From Planococcus lenghuensis (GTDB lineage Bacteria > Bacillota > Bacilli > Bacillales_A > Planococcaceae), in NCBI RefSeq assembly GCF_001999905.1, contig NZ_CP019640.1:2708001-2772000 (forward strand): DNA of 64,000 nucleotides, in the 5' to 3' direction. How positions within the stretch are numbered: the stretch's first letter is position 1; each line of letters opens with the position of its first letter. Positions 1 through 8,275 of the stretch are shown piece by piece. The notes under the pieces were generated by a model that worked only from the letters and a program-made list of their open reading frames with translations, was not told where the DNA came from and searched no databases. A program made the position numbers and the translations under genes.

Positions 1-465
1 CAGGTCTAAATTTCTAATTTGACTATAGACATCTTTACCTCCTTTTCGTACACTGACGTAGAAAGAAAAAATTGGAAAGGAATGGATTGCCATAGCGAAT
101 TTCAACTTTTCACCAAGTCGAAAACCTCTGCAACACCGGTCGTTAACCCCCATAACGACATGCGCAAGTACTGCTGCATTATCATTTAGTCGTCGGTCAG
201 CAAAAGACCAGTGGTTGGACCTATCGATTCGTCAGATAAGTGCACCTAGATGTAAAGTGTTTTACACCCTCCCCTGTAAACTCTTCTTTTTAATGGAAGC
301 TGCAGTTATCAAGTTGAACTGCATGCCAAATATGCCTCGATTATACGCCTGTCTAGCAGGTAAAATTCCCTTGTTTGCTCCCAAACTTATATTCGGTAAT
401 CGTTTTTTCACAGAAAAGGAAGTTCTAGAAATTCGGCGAGTTGAATTTACTGGAGCTAAGTATTC
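1..465. other. Left-edge region without a recognised gene
   Basis: No gene is called in the first 465 bases. On the minus strand an open frame runs from about 225 down to the window edge without a stop. I could not match it to a family; it may be the end of a gene or remnant outside the window. A plus-strand frame at 215-469 has no family resemblance or convincing ribosome binding site and was left out. Confidence 0.4.
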
Positions 466-1110
466 ATGACCCGGAAGCGGACATTTCATCCGAGTTCCTA
501 TTACCATGTCATCATGCGAGGCAATAACCGGCAGCCGATCTTCAGCAGCAAAGAAGATATGTTCGAATTGCGTCGTGCGTTTTTACATGTTTACCACCGC
601 TATCCGTTCCAAATGCTCGCTTTTTGTTTCATGACGAATCACTATCATTTGCTAATCAAAACAGATGGCGCTCCCCTCCACAAAATCATGGCACTCGTTA
701 ACCGGCGCTACAGCGATTCATTCTCAAAACGCTATAGCCATATTGGGCGAATTTATCAGAAGCGATATTTCGCTAGGGAAGTAAATTCCCGCTTCGGGCT
801 TTTGCAAGTCAGCAGCTACATTCATCGGAACCCGATCGAAACGAAAGTGCCGATGGTAGAACGCCTAGAGGACTATCCGTACAGTTCCTTCCCCTCATAC
901 TGGTCAGAAGAAAAACCGGCACTGCCATTTCTGAACCTTGAGCTACTTCAGACTTTGGTGCCGGCGCCTTTCGAAAAAACGAACATCGGTTACTGCAAAT
1001 ACTGCCTGACTCACCGGCAGAAAGTGGAAGAAGATTCACATTTGGAAGAGATGGAACCGCCAGTTGTCCCTGTGTCAGACATACTTTCGGTAGATCACCA
1101 TTACTTTTAA
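466..1110 (+). CDS. REP-associated tyrosine transposase (RAYT), Y1/IS200-like
   Basis: A 214-residue HUH single-strand nuclease of the Y1 transposase superfamily. The His-hydrophobic-His metal site is His59-Tyr60-His61 in the TNHYHLLI block. The likely nucleophile is Tyr118 in the YIHRNP block, a RAYT hallmark. An opening RKRTFHPSSYYHVIMRGNNR fits the RAYT N-terminus. RAYTs are usually single-copy, domesticated relatives of IS200 TnpA that act on short REP palindromes rather than on their own ends. Here the motif TGTCCCTGTGTC lies inside the 3' end of the gene (1065-1076), and inverted imperfect copies follow the terminator (1177-1206). The same motif recurs at three distant intergenic loci, which supports the RAYT assignment. 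No accessory tnpB is adjacent. The ribosome binding site is weak. Confidence 0.9.
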   Translation: MTRKRTFHPSSYYHVIMRGNNRQPIFSSKEDMFELRRAFLHVYHRYPFQMLAFCFMTNHYHLLIKTDGAPLHKIMALVNRRYSDSFSKRYSHIGRIYQKRYFAREVNSRFGLLQVSSYIHRNPIETKVPMVERLEDYPYSSFPSYWSEEKPALPFLNLELLQTLVPAPFEKTNIGYCKYCLTHRQKVEEDSHLEEMEPPVVPVSDILSVDHHYF

Positions 1111-1206
1111 ACGTAAAATAGCCGTATTCAAGGATTCTTCGTCCTAAATGCGGCTATTTTTTCGTGAATTGTTTCTAACACAGAGACACAAACAAACACA
1201 CGGACA
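1065..1206. repeat. GACACAGGGACA repeats, locus 1 (RAYT gene end)
   Basis: Three copies of a 12-base motif. An exact inverted copy sits at 1065-1076 inside the RAYT coding end. Diverged direct copies are at 1177-1188 and 1195-1206, each followed by ACAAACAAAC. A terminator hairpin lies between the inverted and direct copies. The same motif occurs at 4245-4307, 13709-13750 and 36407-36452. Confidence 0.8.
1115..1162 (+). terminator. Rho-independent terminator after the RAYT gene
   Basis: The 10-base arms AAAATAGCCG (1115-1124) and CGGCTATTTT (1151-1160) pair, and the T-rich end follows. It sits five bases past the RAYT stop and faces the convergent helicase gene. Confidence 0.8.
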
Positions 1207-1219
1207 CAAACAAACATCT

Positions 1220-3652
1220 CTACTTCTTCAGCACACCGATGACCCGCCCGTTGATGAGCACGTCCTCACTTCTCATCACGATGGGCTCATACGCCGGGTT
1301 TTCCGAAATCAGCACAATTTCACTGCCCATCGGCATGTATTTCTTCATCGTCGCTTCTTGGCCGGTTACCGCAATGACAATGTCGCCGTTGGAAGCGGTA
1401 TTTTGCTGATGAACGATGACAACATCGCCTTTATCGATTCCGGCGTCGACCATACTGTCGCCGGTGACGGTCAGGCAAAAGGTCTCACTCGGAGACATCA
1501 CCCAATCCCGCGGCAGTTGAAGGGATGCCTCGTAGGATTCAGAAGCCAGCATCGGCATGCCGGCGGCAACGTTTCCGATGAGCGGGGCGGCCACCGTTTC
1601 ATGCACTTGCAGCAGCACGTCCTGTCCCGCTTCTTTCACTTCGAGGTGGTCTCCCGTTTCGTTATCGAGAATATAATCATACTGCCTGCCGTTTTTCAAA
1701 TTCAGATAGATGCGCTTATTTTTCGCATCGGGCAGAAACTGCGGTCGGCATTTCGGCAAATCCTGAACTTCCTCGCCGTTCCGGTCGATGATTTTAATCT
1801 CGAGGCCATCTGTCGCAATCCCGTAATAGGCCCGGTTCTCAGCTTCCATATAGGATATTAATTGGCTGACCGCGTCATCGATCCCGCTGCCGAAGCGCTT
1901 CACTTCCGCAATGATATAAGGAGTCGCTTCACCGCCGGCATAGACCATCACCGCGATATCACAATAACCTTTTTTCGAGAACTGCTGGACTTTGAATTCC
2001 AGTTCCATCAATTCATACGGATAGCCGTAAACCTCGCAGAGTTCACGGATCAGCCATTGACGGATGACTTCCTCCCGCGAGTGAAGATCGACAAGTCCGT
2101 CCGTCAATGGGTAATGAGCCATGCTGATCGTTTCAAACGGCCGGAGCAGCGCATCTTTCTTCATCCGCAAATGATTCCGGTCGATTTCTTTAACGAATTT
2201 CGACGGCCATTTCACAGACGACATATACAGCAATTCGTTGGCCCGGGTCATGCCGACATACAGCAATTTGCGCTCGTCCGTCTCCACCGTTTTCTGGTCA
2301 TCGGCATCTGAATACAAGTCCTGGGGGATCAATCCTTTATTCAGATCGATCAGGAAAATAACTTTGAACTCCAAGCCCTTGATCGAGTGCATCGTTACAA
2401 GTTTCACTTTATCGGACTCGAAATCCGGTTCTTTCGTCTGGAGAACTTCGCAGGGAATTCCGGCATCCGTCAAATCGATGGCGGCGCTCTCAATATTGCG
2501 GTTGCCGCGCGCCACGATGCAAATATCGGATAAGGCATAGTCATTCTGCAGCGCTTTGATTTCTTCCGCAAGGAAATGCGCCTGCTGCTTCGGCGTGTTA
2601 AAGAAGCGGTAAATCGGCGGATGGCCGTGACGGTCAATCAACGCGGGTTTAACAAAGTCAACGTTCGACTGGATGCTTTCGTCCGCTTCAATCAAATTGA
2701 AAGCCGCTGTCGAAATTTCCGTCGTGGTCCGGTAATTCTTACTGAGCGCCCGGGATTTCCCGCTCATATCATAGCCGATTGTCGTGTACGGCCGGCCTCT
2801 GCCCAGCCAGGACTGCGGGTAAATGCTTTGCGTATTGTCAGCGACAAACATCAGAGAGGAATGCGGTTTTTCTCTATACAGCTCCTTCAGAAACTCCAGC
2901 TGCACCCGCGTCAGGTCCTGACTTTCGTCAATGATGATATGCGTGTAGCGACTGCCGTTGCTTCGCCGGACTTCCTCCAATGCAAAGGCGTTCATTTGCT
3001 TGAACGTGATGAGCCCTTCCTTTTCAAGCAATTCCTCAAAATGACATGCCACATCAAAAATCGCCGCCCGGGTCTGTGAGTTCTTCATCAGTTTTTGCGG
3101 TGTGCTGCCATCGCCTGATGCCCGGCCGATCCGGTCCGCCGACTGGTATGTCTCTATGTCCTTCATTGAGCATGATTGGATCCATTCCGTTTCCTCTAGC
3201 AGAAATTTGCTGTTTTTCGGGGACAGCACTTTCACATCCGGATATGATTTGTTCACTGCATGGATGGCAAGGATCATATATTTATGCATCTGTTCCTTCG
3301 TGGCAATTTCGAATTCTTTTCCGTTCCGTCTCGAATAACGGCCGAATGCCTTGAACATCAGGCTATCGATCGTTACAATCTCTACTTCCGCATCGGACGC
3401 AAATAAACGGGGAGCTTCAGCCTGCTCCAGATCTGCCATCCGGCCATATTGATGTTTTATGTAATTCAACAGAGTTCTATTATATGTAACAAGGAGAATC
3501 TGATCATCGTCTTCATGACAGTAATGATCCTTCAGAAAATTGATGCGCCGGATGGCAACCGTCGTTTTCCCGGATCCGGCAACGCCTTTCACAAGCATCG
3601 GACCGGCCGGTTCCAGTTCAACAATCCGCCGCTGTTCCACATTCAGTTTCAT
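1220..3652 (-). CDS. SF1 (UvrD-like) helicase fused to a PD-(D/E)XK-like nuclease and a LexA-like S24 autoprotease domain
   Basis: An 810-residue multidomain protein. Residues 1-480 form a UvrD/Rep-type helicase: Walker A GVAGSGKTT at 23-31, Walker B IIIDESQD at 239-246, motif III near 267-278, VTMHSIKGLEF at 419-429, and LLYVGMTRA at 463-471. Residues about 525-630 resemble the HsdR N-terminal nuclease fold, with Asp565 and Glu583-Val-Lys585 as the D...ExK metal site. Residues about 690-810 are LexA/UmuD-like: a cleavage-type Ala697-Gly698 in NVAAG, Ser733 in GDSM, and Lys770 as the general base. The start at ATG 3652 is chosen because AAGGGGGTG lies six bases upstream; a GTG at 3670 would have no such site. 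It has no operon partner and converges on the RAYT gene. Domain content is seen; damage-triggered self-cleavage is inferred from LexA family behaviour. Confidence 0.88.
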   Translation of the reverse strand: MKLNVEQRRIVELEPAGPMLVKGVAGSGKTTVAIRRINFLKDHYCHEDDDQILLVTYNRTLLNYIKHQYGRMADLEQAEAPRLFASDAEVEIVTIDSLMFKAFGRYSRRNGKEFEIATKEQMHKYMILAIHAVNKSYPDVKVLSPKNSKFLLEETEWIQSCSMKDIETYQSADRIGRASGDGSTPQKLMKNSQTRAAIFDVACHFEELLEKEGLITFKQMNAFALEEVRRSNGSRYTHIIIDESQDLTRVQLEFLKELYREKPHSSLMFVADNTQSIYPQSWLGRGRPYTTIGYDMSGKSRALSKNYRTTTEISTAAFNLIEADESIQSNVDFVKPALIDRHGHPPIYRFFNTPKQQAHFLAEEIKALQNDYALSDICIVARGNRNIESAAIDLTDAGIPCEVLQTKEPDFESDKVKLVTMHSIKGLEFKVIFLIDLNKGLIPQDLYSDADDQKTVETDERKLLYVGMTRANELLYMSSVKWPSKFVKEIDRNHLRMKKDALLRPFETISMAHYPLTDGLVDLHSREEVIRQWLIRELCEVYGYPYELMELEFKVQQFSKKGYCDIAVMVYAGGEATPYIIAEVKRFGSGIDDAVSQLISYMEAENRAYYGIATDGLEIKIIDRNGEEVQDLPKCRPQFLPDAKNKRIYLNLKNGRQYDYILDNETGDHLEVKEAGQDVLLQVHETVAAPLIGNVAAGMPMLASESYEASLQLPRDWVMSPSETFCLTVTGDSMVDAGIDKGDVVIVHQQNTASNGDIVIAVTGQEATMKKYMPMGSEIVLISENPAYEPIVMRSEDVLINGRVIGVLKK

Positions 3653-3690
3653 GATGGACACCCCCTTCACTTTTTACACATTCTACCTTT

Positions 3691-3719
3691 ATATTAAGAA
3701 TATTGGATTACAATAGCAA
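3691..3719 (-). promoter_or_regulatory. Candidate sigma-A promoter of the helicase-protease gene
   Basis: Reading the minus strand, TTGCTA (3719-3714) and TAATAT (3696-3691) are separated by 17 bases, about 40 bases upstream of the ATG at 3652. Each box matches four of six consensus bases. No clear GAAC-N4-GTTC LexA box overlaps it. Confidence 0.4.
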
Positions 3720-3823
3720 GAACGAACAGCTTTAATGCCGTGCTTTCCGGCCCGCAGCAGGGGAAGATGCAGGATTATTACCAACAGACAGGTTCACTTT
3801 CCGCAAATAGTCTTATGGCAATC

Positions 3824-3851
3824 AAAAATCCTCAGCCAACCGACTGAGGAT
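3824..3851 (-). terminator. Terminator after the DUF2892 gene
   Basis: ATCCTCAG (3828-3835) pairs with CTGAGGAT (3844-3851). In the minus direction the stem is followed by TTTTTGATT. It lies about 70 bases past the stop of the small membrane protein gene. Confidence 0.75.
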
Positions 3852-3919
3852 CCGTACGTGTAATATTCCGTGGTTTTTCATCACTTCCGGTGTAGCTCAC
3901 GCGTCATTTGCCAGTTCCG

Positions 3920-4144
3920 TTACTGTTTTGCCTGCTTCGCGCCCGGCTCTTGCAATCCCATCGCATCAGTTATCGGACAGTAATGCGTGATGCCTTCCGC
4001 AACTTTTTGGGCGCCCATGACTGTCATGAAGATATCGGTACCTGACGGTTTCTCCCGGGCCATTTTTGCTGTGCAATAAGATAAAAGTGACAAACCACCG
4101 GCTATGCGGATCATGGAGTCGATTGTTCCAATGTTCTGTTTCAC
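3920..4144 (-). CDS. Small DUF2892 (YgaP-like transmembrane) protein
   Basis: A 74-residue protein with the N-terminal pattern KQNIGTIDSMIRIAGG and the later pattern HYCPITDAMG. Both are typical of DUF2892, the membrane hairpin module also found at the C-terminus of YgaP rhodaneses. Two short hydrophobic stretches (about 12-22 and 37-47) could form the hairpin. The biochemical role of stand-alone members is unknown. The start is the GTG at 4144, because AGGAGG lies eight bases upstream. Upstream in-frame codons lack such a site, and the protein start then aligns with the usual MKxNIGxxDR of the family. It is monocistronic, with its own terminator. Confidence 0.8.
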   Translation of the reverse strand: MKQNIGTIDSMIRIAGGLSLLSYCTAKMAREKPSGTDIFMTVMGAQKVAEGITHYCPITDAMGLQEPGAKQAKQ

Positions 4145-4238
4145 GATCGTTGCCTCCTTCCGTTTCTCATCGCTGCTTACACTCATATAGTTCCCGTTCC
4201 GATTTCAAGTAAACGGTGAGCACCTATTCATTTCGTGT

Positions 4239-4310
4239 TGTTTGTGTCCCTGTGTCGAAGACAATCTTCGACACAGGGACACAAACATTATCTTCGACAC
4301 AGGGACACAC
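4239..4310. repeat. GACACAGGGACA repeats, locus 2: perfect 23-bp inverted pair plus a third copy
   Basis: Bases 4239-4261 and 4265-4287 are perfect 23-base inverted repeats around a three-base CAA loop. A third direct copy starts at 4291. Exact 12-mer cores are at 4245-4256, 4270-4281 and 4296-4307. The third copy runs straight into the A-tract of the transporter terminator (4311). This geometry resembles a REPIN, a pair of inverted REPs plus a singlet. Confidence 0.88.
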
Positions 4311-4356
4311 AAAAAAAGCCGTATCCAGGAAGCTTAGAGACTTCCGGATACGGCTT
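4311..4356 (-). terminator. Terminator of the 2-hydroxycarboxylate transporter gene
   Basis: A strong stem between AAGCCGTATCC...GGAAG (4316-4332) and CTTCCGGATACGGCTT (4341-4356). In the minus direction a run of seven T follows (4317-4311). It begins nine bases past the transporter stop. Confidence 0.85.
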
Positions 4357-4364
4357 GAATTGAT

Positions 4365-5678
4365 TCATATGAAGAACGGAATGAAGATACTCGCAAGCAA
4401 CAGGATCAAGGCACCGCCGAGACGGGACGAGATTTGCGCGAATGGCATCAATTCCATTCGTCTTGCAGCGGACAGGACCGCAACGTCGCCGGTTCCGCCC
4501 ATGTTCGCCATACACAGTCCTGCTGTGATGGCCGCTTCAATCGGATAGAAGCCCATGAATTTGCCGAGCACGCCAGCACCGATGACCGCGCCAAGCACAA
4601 CACCGAGGACAATCAGGACGTAGGCGATGCTTAATGCGTTCAAGACTGCTTCAAGGTCTGTGTATGCAACACCGATACCGATCAGCAATGCGTTCGTCCA
4701 GTTGCGTGCCACGAATTCGTACCACTGGCTGGCACCTTCAACAATGGATTCCGGCATCACGTTCGCCACTTTTAGTGCCGCAACGAGGATGATCATGATC
4801 GCATATGGATGAAGCGGGATGAAATCGCCAAGCAAGTTCCCTATAACATAGAAGGAAACAGCCGCCAGGACACCGATACCCATTTTAGACAGGCTGTATG
4901 CCGGCGCTTCTTTTTTCTCATAATGGAAATTCCGGATCAATTGGCCATTCCCTGTGAGATTCGGGTATTTATTCCCGACCATATTCAAGATGCTGGCAAG
5001 CACGATGGCAAAGACGTTTCCGAGTGCCAGAGCCGGTACGAGAATCGACAAATAATAGCCGGGTTCATTGCCAAGCATCTCGGAGTAGACCTGCGACATC
5101 GGCACAGCTCCTGCTCCCATGCCGCCGCCCATGATCGGCATCGCAATGACAAGGATCGCTTCCTGGATGCTGAAACCAAGGATCATGCCGATCAGCGCGG
5201 CAAGCGCAATGGCCCCGGCAACAGCCGCAAGCAATGGGAGTGCATAGCGCACGCCGGCTTTGACCAGAATCTTCGACTCCATACCGAGAATACTGCCGGT
5301 GATCAATGCGGCAATATAAAAGTTCAGGAAGTCGCCGCCCCGCATGAATTCAGAAATTACAATCGTCGTACTTTCCGGCATCAATCCGCTGTAAACCATA
5401 TATGCGGAACCGAAGATGGCGACAATTGCGCCGCCGCCGAGGAACGTGCGGACAACCGGTGTGTGATCGCCCACCCATCCGAGCAATTCACCGAGCACCA
5501 TCATGATCAGCAATGCGCCAATGATTCCCGCCGGCAAATTCTCTGTGTACATGGCATAAATGGCAACCGCAGCGAAAATACCGAACCATAAAATCGGCAT
5601 ATCAAAAATCCGGAATGTCGCGATATCTTTCTTCATTGGCACTTCTGTTGGAACGTCTTGTTGTCTAACATCTACCAC
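4365..5678 (-). CDS. 2-hydroxycarboxylate transporter family (MaeN/CitS/CimH-like) sodium:malate or citrate symporter
   Basis: A 437-residue polytopic membrane protein of the 2HCT family, which imports malate or citrate with sodium or protons. The two signature re-entrant loops are visible: GGGMGAG at 184-190 and GGTGD at 394-398. Arg419 in ISSRLGG corresponds in position to the family's substrate-binding arginine. The remaining sequence is hydrophobic helices. The GTG start at 5678 follows GAGGTG at seven bases. The gene lies downstream of a CitA/DcuS-type sensor and its regulator on the same strand, but separated from them by a terminator and a 187-base spacer carrying an inverted repeat. 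This matches the malK-malR-maeN logic of Bacillus. Malate versus citrate cannot be settled here. Confidence 0.9.
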   Translation of the reverse strand: MVDVRQQDVPTEVPMKKDIATFRIFDMPILWFGIFAAVAIYAMYTENLPAGIIGALLIMMVLGELLGWVGDHTPVVRTFLGGGAIVAIFGSAYMVYSGLMPESTTIVISEFMRGGDFLNFYIAALITGSILGMESKILVKAGVRYALPLLAAVAGAIALAALIGMILGFSIQEAILVIAMPIMGGGMGAGAVPMSQVYSEMLGNEPGYYLSILVPALALGNVFAIVLASILNMVGNKYPNLTGNGQLIRNFHYEKKEAPAYSLSKMGIGVLAAVSFYVIGNLLGDFIPLHPYAIMIILVAALKVANVMPESIVEGASQWYEFVARNWTNALLIGIGVAYTDLEAVLNALSIAYVLIVLGVVLGAVIGAGVLGKFMGFYPIEAAITAGLCMANMGGTGDVAVLSAARRMELMPFAQISSRLGGALILLLASIFIPFFI

Positions 5679-5733
5679 AATGATTCACCTCATCCACTTT
5701 TTATTTTCAGGCTGACTTCTGCAGCTGTGTGAC

Positions 5734-5763
5734 TGAAAGCGTCTATAAAAGTAACCGCTTTCA
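5734..5763. promoter_or_regulatory. Inverted repeat TGAAAGCG-N14-CGCTTTCA with an overlapping cre-like site, upstream of the transporter
   Basis: TGAAAGCG (5734-5741) and CGCTTTCA (5756-5763) are perfect inverted arms with centres 22 bases apart, about 55-85 bases upstream of the transporter start. The right arm sits in AGTAACCGCTTTCA (5750-5763), which differs from the CcpA cre consensus TGWAANCGNTNNCA at one base. It could bind the adjacent response regulator, CcpA, or both. The binding protein is inferred. Confidence 0.5.
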
Positions 5764-5834
5764 ATGGGATGGTCTCATTGTAAGAGAATTTTCAGAGATC
5801 AAATACCTTAAAAAATTATTAATAATATTGTAAT

Positions 5835-5864
5835 TAAAAAAAGCAGCCGGCTGAATGGCTGCTT
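5835..5864 (-). terminator. Terminator of the sensor-regulator operon
   Basis: AAGCAGCC (5841-5848) pairs with GGCTGCTT (5857-5864). In the minus direction seven T follow. It directly abuts the response regulator stop, so the two-component genes end here and the transporter needs its own promoter. Confidence 0.88.
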
Positions 5865-5865
5865 G

Positions 5866-6582
5866 TTAAATATACGGATCAATCCGGTGCTGTTCCGGTT
5901 CATTCAATTGGTACTGATAGATAGGACGGCCGACACCATATACGAGCGTTTCTTCCAAATAAGCAATATCTGTTAAAAACTTGAGGTACTTCCGGACCGA
6001 TACCCTGGAAATATTCGTTGCCTGCGCGATGTCTTCCGTTGAAAAGACGCCCGGCCCGGCCGCCTGCACAGCATCCCGGACGGTGAGCAATGTCGCTTTC
6101 GTCAATCCTTTCGGGAGTGCACCCGGCACCACTGATTCCGGCTTGGCTGCCCCTTTTTTCCGGAGCAGCCGGTCAAGTTCCCGCTGGCTGATTTTGCTTC
6201 CGTCATCCAGTTTGGCATACTGATTCTGATAATGGACAAGCGCTTCCTGAAAGCGGCTGAACTCGAACGGCTTGATCAAATAATCGATCGCCCCGAGCCG
6301 CAATGCCTGCTGAATCTGATGGATCTCAGAAGCTGCCGTGATCAGGATGACATCGACGTCCTCTTTCTGTTCACGGAGCCGGCCCATAAATTCGATGCCA
6401 TCCCCACCCGGCATATGGATATCGAGGAGAATCAAATCCACGTCCATCTCCTTCAATAATCCGACTGCGGTGTCCGTGTCACCGGCAATGCCAACACACG
6501 TAAATCCATCAATCTGCTGAATATACTGCTGATTCAGCGCCGCGACCATCGGATCGTCTTCCACAACCATCACGTTAATCAT
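5866..6582 (-). CDS. CitB/DcuR/MalR-type response regulator
   Basis: A 238-residue regulator. The receiver domain has acidic residues Asp9-Asp10, phospho-acceptor Asp54 in LLDIHMPGG and the conserved KP near residue 104. The C-terminal part holds a helix-turn-helix, FSTEDIAQATNISRVSVRKY, as in the CitT/MalR/DctR group that switches on organic acid transporters. The ATG at 6582 is chosen because AGGAGGTG lies six bases upstream; it overlaps the kinase stop by eight bases (ATGATTAA), implying coupled translation. The likely target is the 2HCT transporter next door. Ligand identity is unknown. Confidence 0.92.
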   Translation of the reverse strand: MINVMVVEDDPMVAALNQQYIQQIDGFTCVGIAGDTDTAVGLLKEMDVDLILLDIHMPGGDGIEFMGRLREQKEDVDVILITAASEIHQIQQALRLGAIDYLIKPFEFSRFQEALVHYQNQYAKLDDGSKISQRELDRLLRKKGAAKPESVVPGALPKGLTKATLLTVRDAVQAAGPGVFSTEDIAQATNISRVSVRKYLKFLTDIAYLEETLVYGVGRPIYQYQLNEPEQHRIDPYI

Positions 6583-8236
6583 TGCCGGCACCTCCTGCTT
6601 CATATGGAATGATCACGGTGAACGCCGTTCCTGTTCCTGTTTCCGAATCGATTTCAATGGATCCTTCCAGTTTGTCCACACTCACTTTCGTCAAATAAAG
6701 GCCGAAGCCCCGGTGATGCCCTTCTTTTGATGAGACCCCTTTTTCAAATACCGCTTCCTGCATTCCAGCCGGAATGCCGGTTCCGGTGTCGGTAACCGTC
6801 ATCGTCAGCAGCTCATCAATATATGAAAACTCAACGGTGATGATTTGTTGATCGGCAGTCAGCACATTATCAACAGCGTTATCAATGACGTTCCCAAGGA
6901 TCGTGATCAGTTCATGGGTAACAGCGGGATCTGCAGGCGCCGGAATTTCCGTTTCGCACGTCACCGACAGATCGACATGCGCTTCCCGGGCATAACTCAT
7001 TTTGCCGATGACAAAGCCGGCGAACACCGGATCCTTAATATGCCGGGTGACATTGCCGACTTCGTGCGCCTGATGATCAACGAGCCGGGAGATGAATCGC
7101 TTTACCTGATCATACTCACCCAGCTTGATCAGCCCGAGCAGGACATGAAGCTGATTCATAAATTCATGGGATTGCGCACGCAGAGTCTCAGCATACATTT
7201 GCACGCCCGTCAGCTGGTTTGCAAGCTGGTTCACTTCCGTCTTGTCCCGGAATGTTGCAATCGCCCCGATGACCTCACCATTGACGACAAGCGGCACCCG
7301 GTTTGAAATGATCGATACGCCGTTAAGTTCGAGTTCCTCGTCCAGGTCCGTCCGGTTTTCCGTCAATACTTGATCCAGTTTGCTCCCCGGCAAGAAATCA
7401 TGGATATCCATGCCGATCGGTTCCCGGTGCATCAGGCCGGCCTGCCCGAAAATCCGTCGCGCCGACTGATTGACAAGCACGATTTCAGCCTGCTTGTCGA
7501 TCGCAATAACCCCTTCATAGACGGAGTCGAGCATCCGGTTCCGTTCCTCATGGATGCGCGCAATGGCGTACGGCTCCAAGCCGAACAGGCTTTTTTTGAT
7601 GTAGCGCGCCAGCCATAACGCGCCAATGATACCGAATAACAGCCCGATCAATGAACCGATCAGAATCTGCCGCTGGCTCTGATTGATTGCGGCTTCAACA
7701 TTCGCGAGCGAAATCCCGACTGCCACTGCACCGATCTGATTTCCTTCTCTGCTGAAAATCGGCGTGAATGCCCGCAGCGATTCTCCCAGTGTTCCTTCCG
7801 ACCGGGATACGTATGCCTCACCCTGCAGCGCCCGCACTTCATCGCCGCCGACGAAATGCTGGCCGATCAGCTGCGGATTCGGATGCGATTGCCGGATGGC
7901 ATCCATGTCCATGACCACGATGAACCATACGCCGGTGGCTTCCTGAACCGCCATTGTATAGTCCTGGATATCTCCTTCGATTACTTCATTCTGCAATCCG
8001 TTTTGGACCACCCGTGACTCTGCGACCGTCTTGGAAACGATGACCGCCTTTTCTTCCAATTGATTTTCTATATTATCACTCGTTGTTTCCGTGATCAGCA
8101 AGTTCGTGATCACGAGTGAAATCAGCACGACTGCACACACAAAAACCGTAATCACGGCACTTAATTTAAAACGCCTTGAAGCGATTGCTTTCACCTCGTT
8201 CTGTACTTCTGCTTGGAGCAACTGCAAGGATTCCAT
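6575..8236 (-). CDS. DcuS/CitA/MalK-type sensor histidine kinase
   Basis: A 553-residue membrane kinase. Order: TM1 (about 25-48), an extracytoplasmic single-Cache/PAS sensor (about 50-190), TM2 (about 195-216), a cytoplasmic PAS beginning near RNRMLDSVYEGVIAID, a SpoOB-type dimerisation helix with phospho-His in AQSHEFMNQLHVL, and an ATPase domain with NVIDNAVDN, DTGTGIP and GFGLYL. Family members sense C4-dicarboxylates or citrate outside the cell. The ATG at 8236 fits the normal family N-terminus; an upstream in-frame extension to 8308 looks non-coding. No good Shine-Dalgarno is seen. Instead an 8-bp hairpin lies immediately upstream (8243-8275), and initiation may be controlled there. It is cotranscribed with the regulator gene. 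Confidence 0.9.
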   Translation of the reverse strand: MESLQLLQAEVQNEVKAIASRRFKLSAVITVFVCAVVLISLVITNLLITETTSDNIENQLEEKAVIVSKTVAESRVVQNGLQNEVIEGDIQDYTMAVQEATGVWFIVVMDMDAIRQSHPNPQLIGQHFVGGDEVRALQGEAYVSRSEGTLGESLRAFTPIFSREGNQIGAVAVGISLANVEAAINQSQRQILIGSLIGLLFGIIGALWLARYIKKSLFGLEPYAIARIHEERNRMLDSVYEGVIAIDKQAEIVLVNQSARRIFGQAGLMHREPIGMDIHDFLPGSKLDQVLTENRTDLDEELELNGVSIISNRVPLVVNGEVIGAIATFRDKTEVNQLANQLTGVQMYAETLRAQSHEFMNQLHVLLGLIKLGEYDQVKRFISRLVDHQAHEVGNVTRHIKDPVFAGFVIGKMSYAREAHVDLSVTCETEIPAPADPAVTHELITILGNVIDNAVDNVLTADQQIITVEFSYIDELLTMTVTDTGTGIPAGMQEAVFEKGVSSKEGHHRGFGLYLTKVSVDKLEGSIEIDSETGTGTAFTVIIPYEAGGAGND

Positions 8237-8242
8237 AAAGCA

Positions 8243-8275
8243 GCCGCACCCAAATGTTATTCTACTAGGTGCGGC
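8243..8275 (-). promoter_or_regulatory. Hairpin just upstream of the sensor kinase start
   Basis: GCCGCACC (8243-8250) and GGTGCGGC (8268-8275) are perfect inverted arms with a 17-base loop, ending six bases upstream of the kinase ATG. The position could occlude ribosome entry or be an operator. No T-run follows, so it is not a terminator in this direction. Confidence 0.45.

Noticed and set aside
215..469. Possible small gene upstream of the RAYT
   Set aside because: No family resemblance or ribosome site, and it overlaps the RAYT start.
1148..1861. Plus-strand frames opposite the helicase gene
   Set aside because: Antisense shadows of a gene with a full set of helicase and LexA motifs.
3652..3740. 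LexA box upstream of the helicase gene
   Set aside because: GAAC and GTTC half sites are not arranged as GAAC-N4-GTTC.
4809..5591. Long plus-strand frame opposite the 2HCT transporter
   Set aside because: His- and Arg-rich composition typical of an antisense shadow; the minus strand has the transporter motifs.
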